From the NCBI GenBank assembly GCA_014384685.1, contig JACNFL010000149.1:1-12152 (forward strand): a stretch of 12,152 nt of DNA, written 5' to 3'. Source of the stretch: Methanobacteriota archaeon (lineage in GTDB: Archaea; Thermoplasmatota; Poseidoniia; Poseidoniales; Thalassarchaeaceae). Every line of letters begins with the position of its first letter. Position 1 is the first letter of the stretch. Of the stretch, positions 1-7,325 are shown piece after piece. The notes beneath the pieces were generated by a model that saw nothing but the letters and a program-made list of their open reading frames with translations, was not told the DNA's origin and did no database searches. The translations under genes and the position numbers were made by a program.

Positions 1-1
1 T

Positions 2-1657
2 GGGATGCCAACGGCAAGTGTTGTTACAGAAGGTGGAAATGATTTGGCAATAATGCTCAGAGATGAAACTGATTGGGAAGACCCAACACTAGGAATTAAC
101 GGAGAGATATTACTCAGTCCTTTACCGGCTAATTTGGAAATTGCAATACCTCCATCGGATGGTGATAATTCAATTCCAATGCCAACTTTCTCAACAGAAA
201 ATGGTCTTGGCGGAGTAGGTTTCTTCCTCGCAGGATTTTCTGATGTAGGCCGTGGTGTCAACGATATTCTCAGTGGCTTTGCAACGAGTATCACTGGCAA
301 TGGGTCAGGTAGCGAAGATTTCTCTGTAGGAATTAATCTTGAAACCGATGCACCATTTGATTTAATTATAGATATTCGTCAAGGAAATATGCCATTAGAA
401 CAACCTGATTGGGTGCATGGGATGGCGATGAGAGCAGGTCAGCATGAGAACAGCACAGCATTCCATCTGCTCTCTTGGTTGCCAGACCTTCCTCCTCAAA
501 CCAATATATTCGTAGATTACACTAACATGAGTGTGCGTGACAAATATCATGTTGAAATTGACCTTTCAGGATGGACTCCCAGTCGCGAAGAATTCATCAT
601 AGATGTGCAAGGATTTGAAGGTCAAGACTTCGCTCTCACAATGTTTGGTTTTGAGATTGGACAACAGACTAATCTTCAAGTGGAGATGGATTTAGAACGC
701 ATTAACGATTTAGCAATTCCAGAAATTCAGTTAACATCTCGCTATGAGATGTCACATACACTTGATTTTGTTCATGCGATGTTACTTGACAGACAGGGGG
801 CCACTAGGTCTGAGGTATTACTCAACGATATTCCCCGGTCTGTTGATTTTAATGCAGCACTTGGTCAGAGAGTTCATCTTTCAATGACAGTGCCGGAAGA
901 AGAACAAATCAACAAACGAAGTGTAGAGTCAATAATGATGCAACAACAAGTATACACGGAAGGAAAGTGGTGGCCACTTACGGTATTTATCAACGAGGTT
1001 CCAGGTACGATGACTCTTGATGTAAGGCCTTCTTTCAATTTTGATATTACTCAAGATACCAGTTTCCAAGGTATGCCGACTCTTGATTATACATCCTCAG
1101 GAAAAGGTATGGATTTGTTCATGACAGCGGCTGGTAGAGCAATAAACAGTAGAGGAGATATGTTGATGTTAGCTGAAAATATGGCTAGTCATGTATCAAT
1201 TGCACCGACTGAAACTTTTGGGCTGTCGGTGTCATCTTCCGAGGGTGGTATCGGTAGAATCTATGTCAAACAGACGAATGCCCCTGCATCACCAGGAATT
1301 TACATTCAGCAGGTTGAAGCAATTGGTGAAAATTTGCAGAGCGCAACGGTTGAAGCTTATTGGATTGCAGATACATATCCTATTGTCAAGGTAAGCGATG
1401 TCAGAGGTGGTAGAATAGCCGCTACAGCGAGGGTGACAGCGGACATAGGTGGACAAACATTTGACGCAAGAGCGGTTCTCATAGATGCTCAAACAACTAG
1501 TTTCATTCCATCGGCCTCAACAATGAGTGTTAACGGCCTAACCAGTGATTTATCACTACTAAACGCCGTTCCCGGTTTTGATAGTTCATCAACACACTGG
1601 CTCTTCCCAGAGCCACTTTCAACTGTGGCTGCTACGCTGTTGTTTACAATTTTCTGA
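2..1657 (+). CDS. Large beta-rich surface protein, 3' part (5' end outside window), function unknown
   Basis: The frame is open to the left edge (the codon before the first ATG at base 5 is GGG), so this is the C-terminal part of a longer protein with at least 550 visible residues. I do not recognise the family. The sequence is rich in alternating hydrophobic and polar stretches, Gly, Ser, Thr and Asp, which suggests repeated beta-sandwich or beta-helical domains. It contains no cysteine and no internal membrane helix, fitting a protein exposed outside the cell. Residues from about 532 read FPEP, followed by a hydrophobic run of about 13 residues that ends at the stop, like a sorting or anchor tail without the usual basic end. 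The TGA stop lies within the Shine-Dalgarno region of the next gene, so the two are probably co-transcribed. Being real coding sequence is secure; the role is unknown. Confidence 0.8.
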   Translation, partial: GMPTASVVTEGGNDLAIMLRDETDWEDPTLGINGEILLSPLPANLEIAIPPSDGDNSIPMPTFSTENGLGGVGFFLAGFSDVGRGVNDILSGFATSITGNGSGSEDFSVGINLETDAPFDLIIDIRQGNMPLEQPDWVHGMAMRAGQHENSTAFHLLSWLPDLPPQTNIFVDYTNMSVRDKYHVEIDLSGWTPSREEFIIDVQGFEGQDFALTMFGFEIGQQTNLQVEMDLERINDLAIPEIQLTSRYEMSHTLDFVHAMLLDRQGATRSEVLLNDIPRSVDFNAALGQRVHLSMTVPEEEQINKRSVESIMMQQQVYTEGKWWPLTVFINEVPGTMTLDVRPSFNFDITQDTSFQGMPTLDYTSSGKGMDLFMTAAGRAINSRGDMLMLAENMASHVSIAPTETFGLSVSSSEGGIGRIYVKQTNAPASPGIYIQQVEAIGENLQSATVEAYWIADTYPIVKVSDVRGGRIAATARVTADIGGQTFDARAVLIDAQTTSFIPSASTMSVNGLTSDLSLLNAVPGFDSSSTHWLFPEPLSTVAATLLFTIF

Positions 1658-1661
1658 GGTG
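1656..1661 (+). promoter_or_regulatory. Shine-Dalgarno GAGGTG overlapping upstream stop
   Basis: GAGGTG begins inside the TGA stop of the preceding gene and stands 6 bases before the ATG at 1668. It fixes that ATG as the start of the 217-residue protein, in preference to the in-frame ATG at 1578, which lies inside the upstream gene and has no comparable site. The overlap suggests translational coupling. Confidence 0.7.
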
Positions 1662-1667
1662 CAAAAT

Positions 1668-2321
1668 ATGTCTAAAGATCAACCAGAAGGCGCCTTCAAT
1701 TTAGTTGGTGATTCGGATAATCCTACCCTTGAAGAAGCGGAGCTTAATGAGGGGGAAGAATTAGTTGATGTTGGAGGAAAAACCTTCTCAAAGGAAGAGG
1801 TTGAATTAGCCCATGAAGCACTAGAAAAAGTGAGGGAAGTTGGTGAGAGAGTTAGCCAAGTAATCACTCCACTTAATGTGGTACTGGCATCAATTTTTAT
1901 GGCATTTTTAATTTTCACATCATTTGCAGTAGTGTTCTGGGTTGTACCACGTGATGCTGTTTCCGTAGATTCTGTTTACATGCAGAGTGGGCCTGGTCAT
2001 GTGGTGATGGTTGAGTTGCATAATTATGGTACAAAATCAATTACTGATGTGACACTTGAAGTGACATTTACTGATGAAGATGGTGAAGTCTTGAATTCAA
2101 CGAGATTTTATCGTTCTGAAATTGCAGCCCATACATCAATTGCTGGTGATGATCTTGAGTTAGTAATTGGTGGAGCTACTGTATGGGCTAATTATCAAAT
2201 TATTATTGAATTAGAGTATTCATACTATGGTGCTGAGGATTTGAAAGAATCTTGGAACCACGAAGTTGGCGATTGGAGTAGTGAGTATTTCACTGATAAA
2301 ACCGAGCGACATTGGTTCTAA
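1668..2321 (+). CDS. Single-pass membrane protein with acidic cytoplasmic helix and external beta domain
   Basis: This is a 217-residue protein with no signal peptide. Residues 1-40 are acidic and low in complexity. Residues 41-66 are an amphipathic, charged, helix-like stretch that could form a coiled coil. Residues about 71-93 are a clear membrane helix. Residues 95-217 look like an all-beta domain with a motif (VELHNYGTKSITDVTLEVTF) typical of small Ig-like or FxLYD/CARDB-type sandwiches. The inferred topology is N-terminus inside and beta domain outside. The start at 1668 is chosen from the GAGGTG site 6 bases upstream; starting at 1578 would add 30 residues that only mirror the upstream gene in another frame. 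It sits between two large surface proteins and may be an accessory or anchoring partner, but no enzymatic motif is present and I assign no function. Confidence 0.85.
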   Translation: MSKDQPEGAFNLVGDSDNPTLEEAELNEGEELVDVGGKTFSKEEVELAHEALEKVREVGERVSQVITPLNVVLASIFMAFLIFTSFAVVFWVVPRDAVSVDSVYMQSGPGHVVMVELHNYGTKSITDVTLEVTFTDEDGEVLNSTRFYRSEIAAHTSIAGDDLELVIGGATVWANYQIIIELEYSYYGAEDLKESWNHEVGDWSSEYFTDKTERHWF

Positions 2322-2361
2322 TGCAAGAACAAACCACTGAACCCTAACTGATATAGAGGCT

Positions 2362-2390
2362 CGGTTGTCCCCTCTAAAGGAGGGGACACG
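2362..2390 (+). promoter_or_regulatory. Hairpin sequestering the ribosome binding site of the subtilase gene
   Basis: TGTCCCCTC (2366-2374) and GAGGGGACA (2380-2388) form a perfect 9-bp stem around the loop TAAAG. Two further pairs (CG at 2362-2363 with CG at 2389-2390) can extend it past a 2-base bulge, right up to the ATG at 2391. The Shine-Dalgarno GGAGGGG (2379-2385) lies almost wholly in the 3' arm, so the folded form would hide it. It could be a translational switch. It could instead mark a transcript end for the upstream gene, but no T-run follows it. Confidence 0.6.
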
Positions 2391-5300
2391 ATGTCAAACC
2401 GCTATACTGCATTATTGATGCTGATATTGCTTTTATTGATGCCAATGGCCTCACTTCTGCCTAGTGAGGCAGAATCCGATGATTTCATTGGAAATGAATT
2501 GGGTACAATTGAATATATTTTGATTGAACCGGATCCAAACAGCATTCGAGGATTGAATAATTCAATATTGACTGAGGGGACTGAACAAATACGTACAACC
2601 GAAGCCTCAACGAGAATTGGTGTCTATGATTCAAATGGTTTGAGATTAAATCAAGTAATCCCGCCTTCTTTGGCAGTATCCAGATTTGATATTGCTATGG
2701 TTTTAGTTGATGGAGAGGTTGGTTTGTGGACAGCCCAAGAAGAAATATCCTCAGTCACAGGAGCAGAAATTAGAGCTTATATTCCACCTTCTGGATTTTT
2801 CATTCAAGGGGATGCAACAACTCTTCAAGCAGTAAAATCCCTTCCTTCAGTAGTAGCCTTGCACCCGGTCCCTCTAGCAATGTTTGTTTCTGACGAATTA
2901 CTTGACAATCAAATCAGTGAAAGCGAATTTATTCGCATTGAGGGATGGCGCTCAAACATAGATGGTTCACTTGTTGATGGAGTGGATATTGAAGGCTGGA
3001 AGTGGAGTGTTAGCGAGGTGGCTGAATCTGAAATGATAGTTGAAGCAAATCTTGATGTTGGCCGCTACGAAGGTTGGGTAAATGTAAATGATATACCAGT
3101 ATTAGCTGCAAACCCAGCAATATCATGGCTAAGAGCCCCTCCAATTTTTGAATTACATAATTCCGAAGCAAAAGGCCACATGAAGGTGTCATCAATTGTT
3201 TCTGCGTTTGGAACAACTCTCAATGGTAGTGGGCAAATTATTGCAGTTGCAGATTCTGGACTTGACCAAGACCACGGTGATATGAATGGCAGAATTAACG
3301 CGGTGGTTTCAGTAGTAAGTGGTGATTCGTCAACCGAAGATACTCATTCTGGCCATGGTACTCATGTTTCGTGTACTGTTCTTGGTGATGGGAGTAGAGG
3401 TGGGTATTCCGGAGTTGCTCCAGAGGCCAACTTATATTTCCAAGCCATGGAAAGAGATAGTGATGGTCAATTCTACTCTCCCAGCATGAATTACCTTCTC
3501 AATGCCGCGTACAATAGTGGTGCAAATATACACACGAATTCTTGGGGTTCCCAAACGAATTTCGGTAAATATACAACAGATAGCGCAGATGTTGATGATA
3601 GGACTAACCATTACGACCAATATTGGTCATATGATGGAATGGTAGCATTATTTTCAGCGGGTAATGATGGTAATGGGGCTGGTACGATAACTCCACCAGC
3701 GACAGCAAAAAATCAGATTGCGGTTGGTAATCATCACAATCGAGGTGGAGGCGCTCCTGATACATTAGCGAGAAGTAGTAGTCGTGGTCCAACTGAAGAT
3801 GGTCGAATCAAACCAGACGTATCTGCACCTGGTGCATGGGTACGTTCATGCCGCTCTCAAGATGCAACTGACACTTCTGGCTCAAGTTGGTCAAGCCAAT
3901 GGTATTTGGAATATTCAGGAACGTCGATGGCTGCTCCAAACGCAGCAGGCGCATCAGCACTCATTCGAGAGTATCTGATGGAAGTAGCACATCGGCCAGA
4001 ACCTCAGGGGGCTTTGGTGAAGTCATTACTGATTTTGGGTGCGGAAGATATGGGGACCCGTGATATTCCAAACAACGACGAAGGTTGGGGACGAGTCAAC
4101 TTGCAACGCTCATTAGCAGCCATAGGTGATACTGGGGTTTGGGTTGATGACCGCAATTATTTGCGAAGCGGAAACAACCGAGATTACTCATTCAATCTAA
4201 CCCATGGTTGGCAACAATTGAAAATAGTTCTTTCATGGTCTGATTATCGTGGTAGTACTTGGGCTACTGACCAACTTCAGAATGATTTGGATTTGCTAGT
4301 AACAGCACCGGATGGAACAACCACATACCTAGGTAATGTCTTTGAAAACGGGCGTTCAGTTTCCGGTGGTACTGCTGATGATGTCAACAACGTTGAGGTG
4401 GTTTTGATTGATCAAGCTCAAAAGGGAATTTGGACAGTAAGGGTCTCCGATGTTCGACACGGTGGGCAAAAATCTGAACAGACATACGCATTGGCTATTC
4501 GTGGCGCTGGGGTTGATGATTTGTCACCTGATGCGGCGTTTGTAGCCCAGTCATTTTCACTCTCAGACCCAATACCACAAGTCAATGAGCAGGTAACTTT
4601 CACAGCACAGGTTTCCAACATGGGGAGCCGTGTGATGGATGATTTACAGGTGCGTGCAAGCGCTGGCGGTCAGATGTTAAGCACCCAAACCATTAGTCTT
4701 GGTCCGGGTGAAGTGAAGGGATTGAATTGGCAATGGACTCCTGTTTCAAATGGTGATAATGACATCATCATTGAGGTTGACCCCACAGACGCCTTTGATG
4801 AGTTGGATGAGGCGAACAACATTTTGCTCGTGACGGTAGGTGTTACTGAGCCGGGGGTTCGCGTCACTACTCAAAATGTGATTGAAAGAGTCAGGGATTC
4901 TACAAGTAATACCGCACAATGGAATCTCACTATTAGAAATACAGCGTTAATTCCAACAAATGCTACGATTTCTGTTGAGAAGCCAATTCGTCAAAGCGAC
5001 GGCCAGCAATTCAATGATTGGTTCCAATCATTTTCTCAAACAACATTCTCTCTCAACGGCTCACAATCAGTCGATGTTGGGCTGACGATGGTACACCCAT
5101 CTCCCCCCGAACCAGGAATTTACCAATTTACGGTGACTGGAAGTGATGTTGATAATGGGATAGATTATCCAATTACGCTGACGTTAGATGTTCCTATTTT
5201 GCCAGGATTCAGATTTGATAATATTAACCAAATTTCTGTTTCCCCAATTGAAAACACTTCATTTGATGTGACCATGCATAACGAAGGAAATGGTCCACAG

Positions 5301-7250
5301 GGCTGGGATTTGACTCTCAACGCCCCGTTTGGTTGGCATCTTGGTTTTGATTCACTCGGTTCAATTGCAGGCTCACCGTCAGCATCTTCAGGCTACATCG
5401 CTACTGCTAGCACTCAGGTATCGGGCGTAACTCTAGTCCCCCCATCGGATCACATGGTTTCATCTGGTACTCTGCTAAGCGGTTCTTTGACTGCCGTCTC
5501 ACAACTTGATGATAGTTTGACGTGGGTTCTTGATTTTGATTTCCTTGTGGCGGGTTACCGAAATGCAAGTCTACTCAATGAGTCAAGTTTTGGGAGTTTA
5601 CGACCAGATAGCCAACTGAACCTTAGATTTACAGTAATGAATGAAGGAAATATTGAACTCACACTAAGTCCAACAGTGGAATTACCTGGTGGTTGGGCGG
5701 TTTCCAATCAACTCCCAACTATGACTTTACAACCCACAGAAACGAAATCACTTGTCATTGGTTTACAAGGAAATGGAGTAGCCGCAGCAGGTCCTATACA
5801 ATTGATATTGATTGATAGTTCGGGATTCCGTATTGAATGGGAAGGATATTTGGATGTTCAATCAATACCCCAACCAAGCATCACTTTTGATGAGATTATA
5901 TTGGCTGATGGTTCTAGGTCCTCCAGCATATTTGGTTTAGGAGACCATGCCGTAGGAATGCCTGGATTTAGGTTAGTTTGGTTAGTGACAAATAGTGGAG
6001 CCCAACCTTGGACACCAATAACTCAATTGTTACTACCATCAAGTGCATGGACTGGAATGTGCGATTCAATACCCGAAGTAGCCCCAAGTAGTGGTGAACG
6101 TGTTGAGTGTCTAATTGTAATGCCACCTAGTACTGATGCTGGAAGTGAACCAGCGGTAACTATGCAATTAACAATAGATGATATCCAAATATCAAATACT
6201 GTAACGTTGAAAACTGCGACCACTAAGAATGTACTATGGGAAAACTACGTTGAGCCAGAAACAATAGTGGAAGGTGTGGAAACAACTTTTTCAATAGATA
6301 TTGTAAACGATGGTAATGCCCTTTTGTCACATCGGATTGGCGTGACCGGTCCAGATGGCTGGGATGTTGCTATGGTGAACGGTGACATGGTTGAATTATC
6401 TGCAGGCGAGGCTCGTACTTTGACTGTTGAAGTAATGGCAAATGAACCCGGTCTTGGGACCCTCGTACTTTCTCTTCTTTCAGCTGATGATGTTTCAGGT
6501 TCTTCTCATAGCATTGAATTTAATGTAACAGATGATCCCAATCGTGAAGTGAGTTCAAGTGGTTCAACAATACAAATTATTGGGGCTGTAATACTACTGC
6601 TTTTGATTTGTGCTGGTGGATTTGTACTTGTTTCAATGCGAAAGCAAGAATCATCACCAAACATCAATTTAGGGAATAATATAGGGAATTTACCAATACC
6701 CCCGCCGAATTCAGCAGATGTTGTTTTACCTCCACCACCGGTTAATGAAGAATTACCGCCACCCCCAGATAGTTCATCAAAGGAAACACCTGCCTCTCCA
6801 GTACAAGACATTGCTACAAAAGATGTGACGAAATCAAGTGGGGTTGGTAATTTCCCGCTTCCACCGCCACCTCAATCACAACCGGTTCAAGCACCCCCTG
6901 CTGATGCTTTCGTACAGATAGAAGATGAGGCCCAAGTTGAATCGCAAAAAGAAGAAGATAAGACTGAAGAATCTGGCGATTCAGATTCAGAAGATGATTC
7001 AGTTACTAGCGCTGATACGGCGGAAGAGGCGGTCACTTCGACTAAAGATGAATCAAAGCCCGAACAGGATGAAGAATCTGATCCAAATCACAAATGTTGG
7101 GTATGTCTCGATGCTCTTCCAACTAGTGGTTGGCAAGCATGTCCAAAATGTGGAGCACGCTATCATTTAAGCGATTCTGAATGTGGGATTTCCAAACTAT
7201 CAAATTGCCGGAATTGTGAAGGAAAAATATCCGATTTTGTGAAGGTGTGA
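2391..7250 (+). CDS. Membrane-anchored KP-43-like subtilase (S8 serine protease) with cytoplasmic RING-like zinc finger
   Basis: A 1619-residue secreted protease. Residues 1-28 are a signal peptide with a long leucine-rich core. Residues about 30-270 are a pro-region. The S8 catalytic domain (about 278-580) carries the full triad: Asp288 in ADSGLD, His322 in GHGTHV and Ser512 in GTSMAAP, with oxyanion Asn425 in SAGNDG. Residues about 582-705 are the beta-barrel that follows the catalytic domain in KP-43-type subtilases (LSWSD, NDLDLLVTAPDG, NNVE). A CARDB-like unit (about 712-820) and about five NEW3-like units (825-1380) form a stalk. Residues 1394-1414 are a membrane helix followed by RK, so the tail is cytoplasmic: proline-rich (1435-1505), acidic (1505-1565), then an eight-ligand zinc finger (Cys1569 to Cys1609). 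It should be an active extracellular endopeptidase tethered to the cell. The start is supported by the signal peptide and a Shine-Dalgarno sequence 7 bases upstream. Confidence 0.95.
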   Translation: MSNRYTALLMLILLLLMPMASLLPSEAESDDFIGNELGTIEYILIEPDPNSIRGLNNSILTEGTEQIRTTEASTRIGVYDSNGLRLNQVIPPSLAVSRFDIAMVLVDGEVGLWTAQEEISSVTGAEIRAYIPPSGFFIQGDATTLQAVKSLPSVVALHPVPLAMFVSDELLDNQISESEFIRIEGWRSNIDGSLVDGVDIEGWKWSVSEVAESEMIVEANLDVGRYEGWVNVNDIPVLAANPAISWLRAPPIFELHNSEAKGHMKVSSIVSAFGTTLNGSGQIIAVADSGLDQDHGDMNGRINAVVSVVSGDSSTEDTHSGHGTHVSCTVLGDGSRGGYSGVAPEANLYFQAMERDSDGQFYSPSMNYLLNAAYNSGANIHTNSWGSQTNFGKYTTDSADVDDRTNHYDQYWSYDGMVALFSAGNDGNGAGTITPPATAKNQIAVGNHHNRGGGAPDTLARSSSRGPTEDGRIKPDVSAPGAWVRSCRSQDATDTSGSSWSSQWYLEYSGTSMAAPNAAGASALIREYLMEVAHRPEPQGALVKSLLILGAEDMGTRDIPNNDEGWGRVNLQRSLAAIGDTGVWVDDRNYLRSGNNRDYSFNLTHGWQQLKIVLSWSDYRGSTWATDQLQNDLDLLVTAPDGTTTYLGNVFENGRSVSGGTADDVNNVEVVLIDQAQKGIWTVRVSDVRHGGQKSEQTYALAIRGAGVDDLSPDAAFVAQSFSLSDPIPQVNEQVTFTAQVSNMGSRVMDDLQVRASAGGQMLSTQTISLGPGEVKGLNWQWTPVSNGDNDIIIEVDPTDAFDELDEANNILLVTVGVTEPGVRVTTQNVIERVRDSTSNTAQWNLTIRNTALIPTNATISVEKPIRQSDGQQFNDWFQSFSQTTFSLNGSQSVDVGLTMVHPSPPEPGIYQFTVTGSDVDNGIDYPITLTLDVPILPGFRFDNINQISVSPIENTSFDVTMHNEGNGPQGWDLTLNAPFGWHLGFDSLGSIAGSPSASSGYIATASTQVSGVTLVPPSDHMVSSGTLLSGSLTAVSQLDDSLTWVLDFDFLVAGYRNASLLNESSFGSLRPDSQLNLRFTVMNEGNIELTLSPTVELPGGWAVSNQLPTMTLQPTETKSLVIGLQGNGVAAAGPIQLILIDSSGFRIEWEGYLDVQSIPQPSITFDEIILADGSRSSSIFGLGDHAVGMPGFRLVWLVTNSGAQPWTPITQLLLPSSAWTGMCDSIPEVAPSSGERVECLIVMPPSTDAGSEPAVTMQLTIDDIQISNTVTLKTATTKNVLWENYVEPETIVEGVETTFSIDIVNDGNALLSHRIGVTGPDGWDVAMVNGDMVELSAGEARTLTVEVMANEPGLGTLVLSLLSADDVSGSSHSIEFNVTDDPNREVSSSGSTIQIIGAVILLLLICAGGFVLVSMRKQESSPNINLGNNIGNLPIPPPNSADVVLPPPPVNEELPPPPDSSSKETPASPVQDIATKDVTKSSGVGNFPLPPPPQSQPVQAPPADAFVQIEDEAQVESQKEEDKTEESGDSDSEDDSVTSADTAEEAVTSTKDESKPEQDEESDPNHKCWVCLDALPTSGWQACPKCGARYHLSDSECGISKLSNCRNCEGKISDFVKV
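7240..7246 (+). promoter_or_regulatory. Weak alternative Shine-Dalgarno for a start at 7257
   Basis: GAAGGTG at the end of the subtilase gene lies 10 bases before the ATG at 7257, which is in frame with the NEW3-repeat gene. It would add 23 residues before the signal peptide. I consider it less likely than the start at 7326, because the signal peptide would then begin deep inside the protein. Confidence 0.25.
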
Positions 7251-7301
7251 ATACAAATGAAACACGATGCACCTGAAATTCAGAGTAGCCGCATATTCAT
7301 C

Positions 7302-7325
7302 AAGGAGGGGTGGGCTTCGCCCACC
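7302..7325 (+). promoter_or_regulatory. Shine-Dalgarno plus hairpin directly before the ATG
   Basis: AAGGAGGGG (7302-7310) is the strongest ribosome binding site in the window, but GGAGG is 17 bases from the ATG at 7326. The bases between can fold: GGTGGGC (7309-7315) pairs with GCCCACC (7319-7325) around the loop TTC, and the last paired base touches the ATG. Folding would bring the site close to the start codon. Confidence 0.5.

Noticed and set aside
1578..1667. In-frame N-terminal extension of the 217-residue membrane protein, possibly a frameshift fusion with the upstream gene
   Set aside because: The added residues look unlike any protein segment and lie in an alternative frame of the upstream gene, and a clear ribosome binding site marks 1668. 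No slippery sequence is seen.
2321..2347. Eight-codon frame whose ATG overlaps the TAA stop of the membrane protein gene
   Set aside because: Too short, no ribosome binding site, and no sign of conservation can be judged from one sequence.
2346..2358. TGATATAG as a TATA box for the subtilase gene
   Set aside because: Transcription starting about 25 bases downstream would begin within the hairpin, and the match to the archaeal TATA consensus is poor.
6506..6811. 101-codon - strand frame rich in Gly and Ser
   Set aside because: It is the complement of the proline-rich subtilase tail; Pro codons read backwards give Gly, so it is a composition artefact.
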